A DNA stretch of 64,000 bases from Phoenix dactylifera (lineage: Eukaryota; Streptophyta; Magnoliopsida; Arecales; Arecaceae), in assembly GCF_009389715.1 (NCBI RefSeq), contig NC_052401.1, forward strand, positions 2,282,843-2,346,842, read 5' to 3'. Below, in pieces: positions 1 through 14,300 of this stretch (the first letter of the stretch is position 1; every line of letters begins with the position of its first letter). A program made the position numbers and the translations under genes. The notes below the pieces were generated by a model. That model searched no databases, had not been told where the DNA came from, and saw only the letters and a list, made by a program, of their open reading frames with translations.

Positions 1-300
1 GGGGGGACAACACAAAAACACAGACACACGAAAAATACAGGGAGAACAAACATTCTCCTCCTTCACTCCCCTACATATTAGCCCCCTCTGACTTAAGCTT
101 CGGAGGGCCGGCGCCGGAAAGCCCGGCCACCGGCTTTCTTGCAGGACTCTCCAGGAGGACGCCACCAGTCGACGCACCGCCATCTACCGCCCCGGCAGCG
201 GAGCTCCTCCCCTCTCGGTTCGCGGCAGCCCCCGGGTCCAATTTCCAGCAACACCTATGAGATAGCTATCCTAGCATGGAACTCATTAAAGTTTTACATT
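1..300 (+). mobile_element. LTR-retrotransposon-derived fragment
   Basis: GC-rich block cut by the window edge. It contains the motif CTGACTTAAGCTTCGGAGGG (88-107), a pattern typical of the 3' part of plant LTRs; close relatives of it occur near 7,120 and 50,270. No internal coding region is visible here. Treated as a fossil LTR piece of unknown family. The right boundary is approximate. Confidence 0.45.
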
Positions 301-1180
301 CGTCTGGATTTTATCGTGAGTAATCAAATTTTAATTTGTACTCCCTATAATTATTTATGTTTTCATTACACTTCAAAATGATTCATTCAACATCAATATG
401 TGCGAAGATATGTCAAGCAATGGGGAAAGTGGGCTGAGGAAGAGCTTACATACAAAATATTTATTTTTGGAATGCTACGGCTAGGAGCTCATAGACACTA
501 GATGATTATAAAATAGACAAGTATGTTCAAGTTGGAAGTGTGGCAAGATCGAGAGAAAGGCTTACACAGACATATTAAAACAATTTATTGGGACTTAATT
601 TGCAAAATAATAAAAGAGCAAACCATGTATGATGATTTAAATACAATGCATACAACTTACAAAATAACTCCAACAAACGAGATTTTTTTTCTTCCAATGT
701 ATGGAAAGTCACAAAGATAATGCCAAACCAGAATACATTTTTCATCATGACTAAACACATTTTTTGCCCCATAAAAATCCTGAAAATACGCTTGAGAATG
801 GTCAAGTACTCAAGCTTAGTCACCCAATATATCTGGATTTTGAATTCCAGATATCCATCAACCCTAAGTCACCTCCATGAATCTCCTAAGCTTTGACTTT
901 CCATATAATGGTCAAATGACAACTTTTTTTACTGGTAGCAAAGGGCAGTACCAAAATAATCTTTTGTACATTCCATCCATTATACTAGTTCGGCGATGCT
1001 TTGCCTACCAAAATGGACTCTCATGATTCGAGATTCAAATGAACCCATTTGGTCCATGATACGCTGCTTTGTCTGCTCAGGACCCTGCCAAAAGGGAGTG
1101 GGAAATAAAAGGCGGCTCCAACCCCCATCCCAATCGCAATCCAAAGATTATTTGTTCTTTACCCCCCAATTATAGCGCCC
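301..1180. other. Intergenic, AT-rich, no gene seen
   Basis: Both strands contain only short frames without recognisable protein. The base composition is AT-rich until about 1,070, where it becomes CT-rich at the leader of the next gene. The core promoter of that gene should lie around 1,000-1,180, but I could not pick a convincing TATA box. Confidence 0.5.
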
Positions 1181-2346
1181 CTTCTCCCTCTCTCTCTCTC
1201 TCGCTCGGTCTCGCGTGTTTTATTGGGGCTTTATTAAAGACATTCGCCGACGGCTCAGGGTCCAAGGTCCGTCCACTCCGTCATCGAATCCGGCCCTTCT
1301 GTCCCCGAATTCCGATCCGACCCCGTCCGAGCGCGGAATGCCTGCAGGCGATGCAATCGTGCGAGGAGCCCTAGAATTGAGGGTGAACTAGGGTTTGACC
1401 CCGCCCTCGGAATCGCCGGATTCGACGCGCGATTAGGGTTTTCTCGCCCCTCTTTTACTTAGCTCGCTTCTCTCGCTTGATTTTGGTTGCTTAAGCTTCT
1501 GATTTCGCTTCGTCGCAGTCGCCGGATGGTTTTCTTGGCTGTCCGGCCGGCGTTGCGGAGCTACAGTTGCCGAATTGATGTCATTCGGTTGACGACTTCG
1601 GGTTCTGCTTCGGATTTCTTGCTCAAATCCCTGGAATTCTTGTCCTCGTTGGGGTTTTGGTTCGATTGTTTCGGAATTTTTTAGTTACGTGCTGGATGCC
1701 TGGACTTCAAGTTGTTTTTTTCTTTTCTTCTTCTTTTTGGTCTTTGCCCGGGGGGCTCTGTTGCTGTTGCTGCTTGTAGCTTTCGTTTTGGATCTCGTGG
1801 GACTCTGCCTTTGGTCGAATTCTTGAGCTTTCTGGCAGTCACCTTAGCTCGAGCATTGTAAATAGTGCATTCGCTCTTGTTGTCGCTAGACTTACTTTGC
1901 GGTCTCTTTGGCCCTTCAATTGAAGGTTGAGGTTTCTTTGTTGTGTTTCCACTAATATCCTCCCACTTCTTAAGTTCGTTTCTATTTTGTGCTTTGTTTT
2001 AGTTGTGTTTCCACCAATATCCTCCCACTTCTTAAGTTCTTTTCTATTTTGTGCTTTGTTTTAGCAGGGTATTGGAGTTGTAGCTCCTGTGGAAAAGGGG
2101 AAAAACAATCTTTAATCTGGGTGATGCAGATTAAGTGTTGACTTTAGCTTCTGGGGTTGTAGAAAAAAATTCATAATCTTATTGTATGTCTGTCTTGTCT
2201 TTCCCATGCTTAATGCTGCCCTTTTATTTGTGGGTTATTTATATCGAGTTATGCCATATTTGATGCCAATAAGTGCAAAGGAAAGGGTCATGTGCATGAG
2301 TGGGAGCAAAATGTGGATTAATTTGGGATGAGTAGCTAAGAGCGAA
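1181..2346 (+). promoter_or_regulatory. 5' leader of the large plant-specific gene, with CT tract and telo-boxes
   Basis: A CT-rich tract (about 1,185-1,202) opens a GC-rich leader typical of plant 5' UTRs. Two telo-box-like sites, TAGGGTTT at 1389-1396 and 1434-1441, lie downstream; such sites are common near transcription starts of growth-related plant genes. A pyrimidine-rich stretch ending TTTTAGCAG at 2056-2066 looks like the 3' end of a 5'-UTR intron whose donor I could not fix. The ATG at 2347 follows. Transcript start and intron are inferred. Confidence 0.45.
1941..2064 (+). repeat. 62-bp direct tandem duplication carrying a 3' splice-site-like end
   Basis: Two adjacent copies, 1941-2002 and 2003-2064, are nearly identical, with only a few mismatches. 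Each copy ends in a T-rich run plus TTTTAG, so the duplication doubles a probable splice acceptor in the 5' leader of the following gene. Confidence 0.85.
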
Positions 2347-5300
2347 ATGGCGGGGAGCACAAGAGCAGAGTTGGCTTCAAGTGGTCTGGATGCATCGTCC
2401 TTTGCTGCTACATATCCAAGTGGGCAGCGGGGAACGTACTCTGCCTCCAATTTGGAAAGGTCTGGAAGCTTTCGTGAGAGCCTCGAGAACCGCATCATGG
2501 TTTCAGGGCCAGGCGCATCCAGAAACACAGCTCCATCAATGGAAATCCCGCCAGTGTCCCAGTATTTAACACTGGAACCCATTTCCATGAGCGAGCAGAA
2601 GTATACTCGCTCAGGAGAGTTAAGAAGGGTTCTTGGTCTTACTGTTGAGGAGCATTCATTCGGTTCTGTACAGTCTAAGCCACTCCCTCCTATAGCATCC
2701 GAGGAGCTAAAACGTTTCAAAGCAAGCGTGCTAGAGTCATCAAACAGGGCCAGGTATTCTAATTGTTTTCCTTTTTCCTTGATTCTCAGACTGGCTCATT
2801 ATGCATACTGTATCCATGGTGTGCCTTTGTCCATTTTACCCAATAATTTACAGTGCAGTATAATTGTAGACTGTTTTTGATATATCTCATTGTAACACAA
2901 ACCAGAATCCTTTCAACTTTTACCTGGCCGAAGGGTTTAAATGTCTCAGTTCTAAGGCACACAGAACAAGTGCTGAAAATCCTTCGAACCAGAATATTGG
3001 TTACATATAGTCTCATTAGAAAACCAGGACATGTCCAATAGTGGTTGTTTGCTGAAGATATAGCGTCACTTTGACCAGGGATAGAGCAAAGTTCTTGCAC
3101 GAATCAATACTGAAATTGGATAAGTATCGCAACATTCTCTCAAGGAAACGACAAAGAAGTGAACCGTCAAGTGAGAAGTCAGGTAGTGCAAATTTGTTAA
3201 AGATGGGTGGTCAGGCTCATCAAAACCCTGCAGAAGCTGCAAGTTCGAGATTGGAGGACAGGACAAAGAATGTTGTTCCAAATAAGCGTGTTCGCTCATC
3301 AATGGCGGAAGTACGGGTTTGTATTTCTTATCAAGGTGTTATTTGCTTAAGGCTTTTGAACTTTTGTGGATGGATTTTTAATTGTACCGATGGTGCTAGT
3401 TTTACAGTCAGGAATAAGCACTTTCCTTATCATTTTCATTCATTTTCTTTCACACCATCCATCTGTGAGGCTTAAATTTGAGTGTTTTCTTTGCTAGTTA
3501 TATTGGTCTTTATTCAAAACTCGTGGGATATTTTTAATACTATGCATGTCTGATCTCTTATGAGAAGCAGCATATAGCTATTTATTTCTGATCAGTGGGC
3601 AATTGTTTGATGAAAATAATATCAGATATTGTTGTTATATGTTTAGTGTACACTATAAATAGTTTTCCTCTTTCTGCTTCAGTTGGAAGGGCGTGGTGCT
3701 GTTCCTGTGAGGCAAGGTACAACAACAGACAAGGATAAAAATATTCTCAGGGGCTGCAATGGTGGACCAATGCCCTCTGAAGACAAGATTCGTGGGCTCC
3801 CTCCTGGCGGTGATGGGTTGGAGAAAAAACTGAAAAGAAAACGCTCTGTTGGCACAATGGTTAACAGAGTCACAGAGGGTGATCGAGACATCAAACAGGC
3901 AATTCAACAGAGGCCGAATAATGAACCCCGTCCACGTTCATGTGATAACCTCGGATTCCGGTAATTTTGCACATGATTTTTTGTAACAATCTTAAACTCA
4001 CATGTTGGTGTAAATTGCTAGTTGCCATAGGAAGGTATGGTGGTTCCTCATAATCTAGTAGTTTGCTTGCTTCGTTGGTTGTCAAAATCCGATGCTTGCC
4101 TGTGAGTCTGCTTTTTACATGCTGGCAAAATTGCAAGAGGATTTTGACTATACTTTTATGATGGTGTCAGGAACATTTTGACAATTTGTCACTTTAAAAT
4201 ATGCTTTCATCAAGAGTTTGGTGGAAAGTTTGATAATTAGCAAAACTGCAAGTTAGAGAAGTAGGTTAGAAATTGAGTTAAATACGTAGAGAATGGTGTT
4301 AATAATAAAAAAACCTCTAAGTGATCTATGTATAAACATAATTAACTAAAGGCTGTCAGCTCTCTTGATCTTTGGCAAAGAAATGAAATTCTGTATGTTG
4401 CATTTTAGTAATAAGAGGGAGTCAAGGGAAACTAGGTAAGTTATATACATGTATGGGGAAGCTAGTAGTAGCTGGATTTCTTAAGTTTCTTGGTTGGAGA
4501 AGGTTAGTGCATCCACTGTAGCTATTGCATTAATATCAATTTCTGCGACTCGATTGGATATTGAGGTGTTTTGTTGTTTAATCAATTGTTATGTAGGATG
4601 CACTAAAAGTGATTGTGAGAGGCTTCTTGTAAGGGGTGGTGAGGATCTGAAAAGTTGGAAATCTGTATCAAGATAATGTTAAGAGATGCATTTGCCATGA
4701 TGCACACATTGAGATGATAAAATTAGGGCAGTCTGTAGCTATTAGGGCCAATGTTTAACACACATGTATTGAGCCTCGTACTGTTTTTGTCCTGGATCGG
4801 GATGCTAATGGGATGCTTCTGGCCCGACTCTTGAGACAGTTTGTCATCCACGTACCACACCGGAAGACCAATTTTTCTTTTGTTTGTTCAATTTCTTTTC
4901 AACTTTTTTACCTTATATGAATATTTGAGTGAATATTTGTTTTGTTTGTGCAATTTTTAACTTATCCTCTCTCTTCTATCTTTCTATCATTCTCTCCTCC
5001 CTTCTCTTTCTCAGTCTCTGGCTGTACTTTCCCTATGACTAAACTAGAGAGAGAGAGAGAGAGAGAGCATGACCCCCCGTTGCTAGGGCTGCAAATGGGT
5101 TGACTCGACTCGACCCGCGTAAGACTTGACCCGACCCAACCTGAATTTTAGGACCCGCGGGGCCGGGTCGGGTTCTAAATTTGGACCCTTTCTATTTTTC
5201 GGGTCAGGTCCACCCAATCTCGACTCGGACCTGGAGCCGACCCGACCCATTTTTTTTGCTTGATGTTATTTACTATTATATAGTGGAAGTTTGAATATAA

Positions 5301-8300
5301 AAATACATAGATCCGGACCCGACCCGACTTGAATCATCTGTCGGATCAAATTTTGTAGGCATGGACCCGACCCGATTTTCAGTCGGGTCGGGTCTGGGTC
5401 CAAAATTAGGACCCGAACAAGGAACTGGATCGGATTGGGGTCACTCAGAACTCGACCCGACCCGACCCATTTGCAGCCGTACCCGTTGCTGTCTTTTTCT
5501 TTCTCTTTTTCCAAATCAAATGACACAGTTGGGTCGTGCCTGATATCGGCCGAACCAGCTTGGTACCGACTGGGCCTGATTGGTTTCAGTTGGGATACGT
5601 AGGACGTCCCTAAATCCTTGGCTAGGGCAACTAAAGTAGAGGTTGATTTGGTAAGGAATAAAAGAATCTTCATACTTAATAGGTGTTGATTAGACTATGG
5701 AGATATTTTTTTTATTGTGCTTGGTTGGTATTAAATCATTTCAGTGTGATTTTTAAGACTAAAAGACTGTCTGACGAACATAATTGTAACAAGTAACAAG
5801 AAGGAAGTATAAGATGAATCTAAGGGAGAGAGATGGAGTGGTTGAAATAATTTGGTCATTTCAAGAAGGCCATCTTAGTAATTACTCCTTTGAGGAACTT
5901 AGTGTGAAGGGCAAAAACCCATGCATAGCTTTTATTGTTATTCGATAATATATGTTATAACACCATATGAGGTTACTTATGAATCTTTTGACTATTGGTT
6001 GAACTTGTGTATGAGGTATCAATCATTAAGTTTGAACTACTTATAAAGTGACTTGTTCGATTGTTAGTGGGTTGACAACAATAAGACTCTTCAAGCCTTA
6101 TCTTTGTATGTCTGGACGCATCGAGTTTCAATATGGAAAAAGTAGTTCCTTTATATATGTTGCCGTTGAGGGTCCGTATGACCGTGGCGCCGAGCGGAAG
6201 AGGTTGTTGGAGGGCTTGGCGGTCAGCTGCTCAGGTCGTGCAAACTGGGGACGCACTCGAAACCACGCCATAAGGTTGAGGTCATGCTTGAGATTTCGGT
6301 CTAACGTCAAGTTCGGCCTAAAACGATAAAGACAAAGAAGTCCTCTTGCCGAAGAGTGTCCAATGGAGGACTATCCGGTGCGTAAGTCAGAGTGACACTT
6401 AGGGAATAGTGGAGGTTGAGAGAGTGATAGCACGTTGCTTTGCTAGGGCTCGAGAGCACTTACCTGGAGGGTGCTCCTAGGATTGAGTTGTATAGGTGAG
6501 GGTTGGCACACTTCGCCGGAGAATTTAGACTTGTGGGCTGGCCATCTTTGGCAGGCCGCCGCGCGTGTTAGAGATCACGTGCAATTATTTTGCACGTGCG
6601 TTACACCCCGCTCATCTCCCATAAGCGGTTTGGGAAACCATCCGCTATTGTGGCTGAAGTGTTGCCATTTATGGAAAGATTTTGAAATTCAAAGGGTTCC
6701 TCGCGCACCTTCTAGGCTTGCCACATGGCGGGCCTTGGTTGGCAGATTGGAGGCTTCATAGAAGGTTCTAATTGGCCAGTCCACCACGTCGACTGTGGTC
6801 AGTTTCAAGGTGTATCACTTGTCCCGCACTTCTCAGGCCGAGTTAGACTTGTTAGCTCGGATGGTGGAAGTAGCTCTATCAATGAGGCCGACCAATTGAG
6901 GTAACCTGTGAAGCTAAGCCAAGTCATGCTGCTGTGCCTTTGTGGCCAAGCTCCCCAGCCTATCTCTTATGTCGAGCACTCCAAACCGAGCTCCCATACT
7001 GAGTACTCTAGGCTTAGCACTTTGGGCCATGCACTCAAGGCCTAACGATCCAGAAATATTGTTCTATTATGTTGCTTTTTATTCGCTTGCTATTTCTCAT
7101 TGTTATTCTAAATCCCGTCTGATTTAAGCATCGGAGGGGGCCTGGCCGGAGCCACCCCAACGGGCCTCTCTTCTCCGTCATTCACCACTATGGACCGAGC
7201 AGGTTGGTCTGTGCCCTCCACACCTCCAGATCATCAGAACATGGTCGGGCATGATTTAGGCATCAACAATATACAATATTGTCTAGGATATAATGTTGAC
7301 TTATATAACTATAGAAGGGTGAATAGAGTATTAGAAAATGGAAGTTTTATAATAAAAAGTAGAAAAACTAGCTAACCGGAATCACTATTTCTTTTTGTAA
7401 GTATGAAATGAAGAGTTTGGAAATGGTGGGCATGCTAACTTTCAAGTTTGTTAATGGAAGGATACAATAATAAATGGAAATGTCTCAGATAGGAGTTAAT
7501 TGGCTGGGTGGATGGATAGGAGTTTTGTGTGGAGAGTTATGTGATCATCCACTGTGTGACCATGAGCTATAACTGAGACTTGCATGAAGTTTTTAGGTGA
7601 TTATAAAAAATGAAAACTGTAGCGATCTTATGTATTATAGTGTTGGATGATGAACAGGGGGACTTAGCGGTATTATTAGTAGGATAAAGTGAGGGAGAAT
7701 TTATTAAGATGACTTGGAAATTCAATTGTAGGCTGTAGTGCAGAACTGCAAATAACCAAATGCCTGTTGGATGAGTGTGGCTAGGACCAAGTAGTAAAAT
7801 AGTATGCATGAACGTGCCCCACATTGATGTTATAAGTCTTGTTGCATGTCTCTGTACTTATTTACATATAATAATCCTCAAACATTTTGTGAGAGGGATA
7901 TGTCTATATCACATTATGCTCTTGATTTCTGTACATATATGATATTTCATCTCCTTGGTTTTCTGATAGCTTTAAGCACTTCTGGGCTTGTTCAAAGATT
8001 TTTTTTTTATTTTGGAGGATGAAAATCAAATAGCTATATTAAATCAAATATTTGATTCTTAGTACTTCAAACATTTGGTCTCTTAATTGTGGTAACCAAC
8101 GCAATGGAGTGACAGCTTTTTTCAAGGAAATTTGTTATTTATGGAAGAGACAAAGAAGAACGGAAGCTTATCCCTCATCTGGCCGTTTAGAAAGAAAGCT
8201 TTGTGATAGTTTTCATGGATGCCAAGCTTAAATGGGGTCTATTTGCTACTTACATTCTCTATGGGATGAGCTTTGTTCCAGTTGGTTTTTGGGTTTGGAT

Positions 8301-11300
8301 CTAGTACTGTTACTGTTTGGACACCACAGCTCTCTCTTCTTGTATGTTGCTTGTTCTGTTTATTTCTTATTCATGGATAAGCTGCGTCCTTTCTCTTGGA
8401 TATTTTGCCATGGGAGTACAACCTCTGCCCTCTCATCCTCTTTCTTGAGCTGCCTCCCAATTTTTGCATTATGATTGTTACTTTTCATTTCACAAGAAAA
8501 AGGAAAAGCTCTACTCATGGTTTCGCTGTTGCTGCTTCCAAGCTTATCCTTTTATCATTTTTTTAACCTTGTGTAAGAAAAAAGCAAGAAATTAATTTCT
8601 GACTTTTTTTTGCATTTTAGCCTTGCTATAAATGCTTTAGATACTTGACAATTGACATACTTGCTGTTCAGTCACTATTGTGTTCATTGTTCGGTTAGGT
8701 TTATGTGGTTATAGAATTGAGAGAAATTCTTCTATTTCTTCTTGAACTTCCTATCTTGCAGACCTGGATCATCCAGTGGAATTGTAGGAAGCAACAAGAT
8801 TGATGGCAGTTCCCAATTAAGTGGTGGTAGTTCCCGTGTGATGCCCAGGAATGACTTGGATAATTGCTCTCTTTCAAATGAGCGAAGAGAGCGCTCTGCT
8901 GGACTAGATAAGGAGCGGATTATAGCTAAAGGAAATAATAAGTATGTATACTTTTGTGCGGTCTTCCAAACTTGACATCTGCATTTATTCTGCTTTGATA
9001 GCTAGGAGCTATTGTATTATATGACACAAAATTTCAACTCATTGATTTGACAAATCATTAATACTAGTATTCCTGTTTTTCTTTCATTGACTCTCTTGGC
9101 TCCATTCTCATACATTATTTTCACCCATTGATCTCCACTGCTTCCAAACTTGATTGCAACTGTTTCATGGGCTATGCTGTGTGTCATGTGCATTGCATGT
9201 CCGATGTGCTAGTTTATATAATTACAACCTTATTGAACAGCACAATGCTTGTTGCTTATGATAAGGTATTTATGGTCTCATAGGGACCTTTTTTTTTATA
9301 TAAATTTTTGTCCATTTTTTTCTGTCATTTATCATACTTCCATTTATTAAAGTGACTTTAAGTCATCCTGATATCCAGGCTAAATGCCCGTGAGGATGCT
9401 CAACCAGGTAGTCAAAGTCCTTTGACCAAAGGAAAAGCATCTAGGGCACCGAGGACAGGTTCAGCTGCTATCATGAATGCTGCTTCTAATTTTCCTCGCA
9501 CATCTGGAGGTATTGATGGATGGGAGCAAGCCCCTTCCCTAAGCAAAGTCCAGCCTTTAACTGGGGTGACCAATCGTAAGCGACCCATGCCTGCAGGATC
9601 ATCATCACCCCCTGTAACTCAATGGGGGGGTCAACGTCCACAAAAAATCTCCCGGACAAGAAGGGCAAATGTGGTTTCTCCAGTCTCGAATTTTGATGAA
9701 GCTCAGATTTCGCCTGAAGGATTTGTAGCTCCTGATGTTGGGGCAAGATTAACAACTCTGGAGTCCGGTGGGCCTGTACCTTCCAGGGGTATATCTCATA
9801 ACACTCTGCAGTCAAATTTGAAACCTGATAATCTGCCATCTCCAGCTGGATTATCAGAAAGTGAGGAATCAGGAGCTATTGGAAACAAGCTTAAAGAAAA
9901 AGGAATTGATAATGGTGAGTTAGAGGATGGGCCCCTGAATACAGTCCATAAAACAATGGCTGTTGTTTTGCCTACAAAGAAGAATAAGGTTCCTTCAAAA
10001 GAAGAAATTGGAGATGGAGTTCGGAGGCAAGGAAGGAGTGGAAGAGGTTCAATGCAGGCAAAAGCATGCTTAACCTTAATGAAAGAAAAATCAGAGCATA
10101 TTGACACAGCAAAGCCACTAAAAAGCGGGAGGCCTGGTTCTGATAAGAGTGAAAGGTGCTGCCATTTGATTTTCCAAGAGAGTGAAAATCTGTTATTTTT
10201 TTACTAGCTGGTTACTAATTTCATCCATGCTTAATTTAATTAATGTTTCTTTGGTGCAGTAGGGTAGGTCGCCCTCCTTCCAAAAAGGTGTCTGATCGCA
10301 AGGCTTATTCTCGTCCTGCACAAATTATAAACAGTGGTTCCTCAGACTTGACAGGTTGTATATTTAGTAGTTTTTCTATAAATAATATTTTTAGATTTTG
10401 CAATAGATTTTTGGTATTCTCTTTTTACCTATATGCAAATATGCAGGCATCTTATATATTTACAATTTGTAGGTGAATTGGATGATGATCGTGAAGAGAT
10501 GTTAGCAGCTGCAAATGCTGCTCGCAATGCTAGCTGTGTGCATCCACCCTGTTAGCTATTTTGATTTTTAAACATCAAAGACCTTCCTTTTTCGATTGTC
10601 ATTTTTTTGTTTTAAATTTCAGCTTTCTTTCTTTTGCAGATAATGCATGCTCTAGTTCTTTCTGGAAGAAAATGGAACCAATTTTTGCTTTTGTTACTTC
10701 GGAAGATATAACCTATGTGAAGAATCAGGCTAGTTTCTATTCTGCTGCAATTTATATTTTAGTTGAATTTATATTTTTAATATTGTTCTCATTTTTTTTT
10801 TCTTGTTGAATCAACCTTTGTATCAGATATATTTTGTGGAGGAGATTGATGAAAGTTTGTCTAACATGCTTGATGTTGCTCATGACAGAACGGTATCAAC
10901 TCTTTCCAAGTCTCTTCTTACAACATCTGCTTCTTTTTATTCTGAATAAAGACGAAGCCTAACTTCTCGCTCTAGCTCTCTGTTCCTTTTGTTTTCCTTA
11001 TTGACCTTCGGAGACATTGGGGCTTCCTCCATTGTTATCTCAATTTCTTTCAATTCTTAGTAATCTTTTCATTTCCATGGCCCACAGGCTGGTATTGCAA
11101 TACCAGTTTATTGCAGACAACTTTGGAACAGTGACATATCTTTTCTGTTTTGGTGGTTGTCTTTATGGATATTTGATATATATAAATATGTTTTCTTTCA
11201 GGGTGAGCTTGCATGCCAAACAGTACTATCACCTCACTCTTCTTTTTCTATTGAACAAAGTCAAACAAATGTTGTTGGACCGAATAAATCTGTTGGGAAT

Positions 11301-14300
11301 CTGTCTTCAGTTGATGTGCCAAAGCATGCCAACACAGCATGCGGAAAAGTAGAAACAGAGAAGTGGCTTGAGAAAATCGTTCCACTATCACAAAGGCTTC
11401 TCTCAGCCTTCATTTCAGAAGAAGGAACGGAGCAGCTTGACTGCGACATGGAACAAGGAGATACGGTTTTGCAGTTTTCAAGTGATTATTTTCCTTATGG
11501 CACTAATAGCAATGTTCAAAATGAACATGAGGCACATTATATGAAATCTGGGTTTGAAATGGACCTTGAGTTTAAGAATCAGAAAAACCGCTCAGGAGAT
11601 AGTATTCCTTGCAATGGATTTATGATGTCTAGCAACTTCAGGAGTTCAAATATTCATAATTTCATATCTGGTGATGAGGTATTGGCTGAAAACAGTATCA
11701 TGAAACATTCAGATAATGGGTCTCTTTCAGAGTTCGGGCAAACTAATTCGAATCATCTACTGACCATGGGTACAAGTTTTTCTGGTACTTCCACATATGA
11801 GTGTCAGTTTGAGCATATGTCTTTGGATGATAGGGTCTTGATGGAGCTGCACAGTATAGGCCTATATCCTGAGTCAGTGGTATGCATTCTTTTCTACAAT
11901 CGTATCTTTCATTTGATTTATTTCCTCTTTGTTGGGCAAGCACTGAATTACTTGTATTTTGCTACATCTGTCTTGTTATTGACTGTTGAAGGTTCATTTT
12001 ATAAAAATATATAAAAACAGCAAGTACATTTACAGATAACAGGAAATGAAGGAAAATCTCTAATAGAAAGCATCAAAGCGAATAAATCATTTTTGTGGTT
12101 GGATTTCTAGACCTCCCATCTTCCTGTGGCTGTTTCTCGCCATGTATTCATGCTTCATTTTCACTTGTTTCTGCCTGTTTTTATATATGTATGTGTGTTC
12201 TCCTTGTCTCTTTTCAAGAAGGAATGGAGTGTGTGTACCAGGCCTAAGTTAATTGATCGTGATAGTTTCCCATAAATAGTAGCTTTCTCGTAAGGAATGT
12301 CATATCTGGAGGCCGATCTATGATGTTTTTCACCTTTTGTATATGCTTCAGCTTAGCTTACCACTTCCATAATCTCCAATTGCTCAAGTACATCTAAACC
12401 TTGTAATGATGGCAATATTGGTCCTTTTAATCATTGTGTTTAATATAGTTAAATGTTTACCCTCTGACACCTTTGGCATCTAGGCTTTCCACTGAGCCAC
12501 CAGTAAAGTTAAGCTTAACAACCTTTTAGTGGGGCCTCTGGTTTATAATTAATTTTCTCTCAACTATTCCCCCACAGGCACACCCAAGAGAGGGAAAAAC
12601 TATTTGGTTATATGGCATCCATTTAGCTTATTACCTGAACATTCTAGATTACACAGTCACCCTTGTCTGTGCAATCCTCATTGCTCAATTCCCTTTCTTA
12701 TTGATATCATTGAATTGCATTGCCTACCTATTTTGACACAATGTCTGGTTCACAGTTTTTTTCTTTGATATATAGAGGACCAGATTAGCTGATTCTTCTT
12801 ATGGAGAAGGGCTTCATGTTTTTCTTGCATAATCCAATACCTTGCCCTTCTGTTTAATGACAACATTGTAATTTATATGAAATGGGAAAGGGAAAAAAGA
12901 ATAGTCAAGCTCTATCTCACACAATCTCTCCTTCCGCCTCTTTATCTTTGTGCTTTAGCACTTAGTCTGACAACTTGATTACCCCTTTTTAATCAAATAC
13001 TGGAGCTTAGTTGAAAATAGTTGCCGGTGTGTTATCTTGTAAGCTAGAGATCAAACAGAGGTCAATGCCAATGATTTTTTTTCTCCTCATGCCTCACTAA
13101 AATTATGCTTATGTAACATTAGCTGACAGTATTATCCATGTTTCACTTGCTTCAAGTAGCATAAGTGTTGCAAATTACAATTGTCTCAACCTAAATTTTT
13201 TAAACAATCTAAAGATATGCCTCAATTTGCCTTCCAAGGGGGAAGGTGAAGACTTCTAGGCCCGTCATTTCTTTGAGCCTTTTATCTATGATCTTATTTC
13301 GTATGCTTTATGCTTTATATTTTTAACAGCTCGTCACCAGCTGCAAAAATTTGAACATGTTAATATTTTCTCTTTATGCTTGATGATGAAATCTCTCACA
13401 CGAAATTCCCGCTTTTTTTGTTGAATTTCTTTATTACAGCCTGATCTAGCTGAGGGTGACGACTGTGAGATCGGCAGTGCTATTTCAGAGCTTAAGATGG
13501 AGATGTACCGGCAGGTTGTATTTTTACAATATATCCTTTTCTTATATGTCAATCTTTTCTGTTTGCCTATAAGTTAATCTGCCTCATTCAATCTTTTTAT
13601 CTTATAAGTTAATCTGCCTTATTCAATCTTTTCTGTTTACTTATCAGTTAATCTGCCTTATTCAATTTTTTCTGTTTTCCTATAAGTTAATCTGCCTTTT
13701 AAAATAATTAAATCATTCTAAAACAACTCACTTTATTATTTAAGGTTGTGCAATTCCATCCTGTTATGTATTCTTTTAGCCCTCATGGAGTGAGCAGTAT
13801 TTTCTATTTCCCCAAGCACTGGCTGTTACCTTTTGATTTTTTTGGATGATATGCAAGGAAATAAAAGAACAAACATTCCGCTTTTGCATGTACTTTTTGT
13901 CTTGAAGTGTGATACACAACCTGCAGTTTGTAACTAGTTTAGGAAAAAGTTCATGCTATATGGTCAGAGGTTGCAAATAAAGCTCGGTACAGTTTTGCAA
14001 CATCTCTCCGACCATAACCTGTTCCGTTATTGCAATTATTTTATTCTAAAAGAAACATGAAAGCAACTTATTCATTGGGGTCTTCTTCGGTTGCTAATAT
14101 AATGCATTGACATTTTACTGATTTAATAGGTGATGAAAAAGAAAAATCAGTTGCATTCATTGGAAAAAGCTATTCAAAATGTGAAGGAAATTGAGGAGAG
14201 GTATGTATTTACATATTCTGGACTGCCTTGCAAGTTACAGCGTGTAGCTCATCCTGTGTGACCAAACATCTTCAATTACTAATTTGCAGGAACCTTGAGC

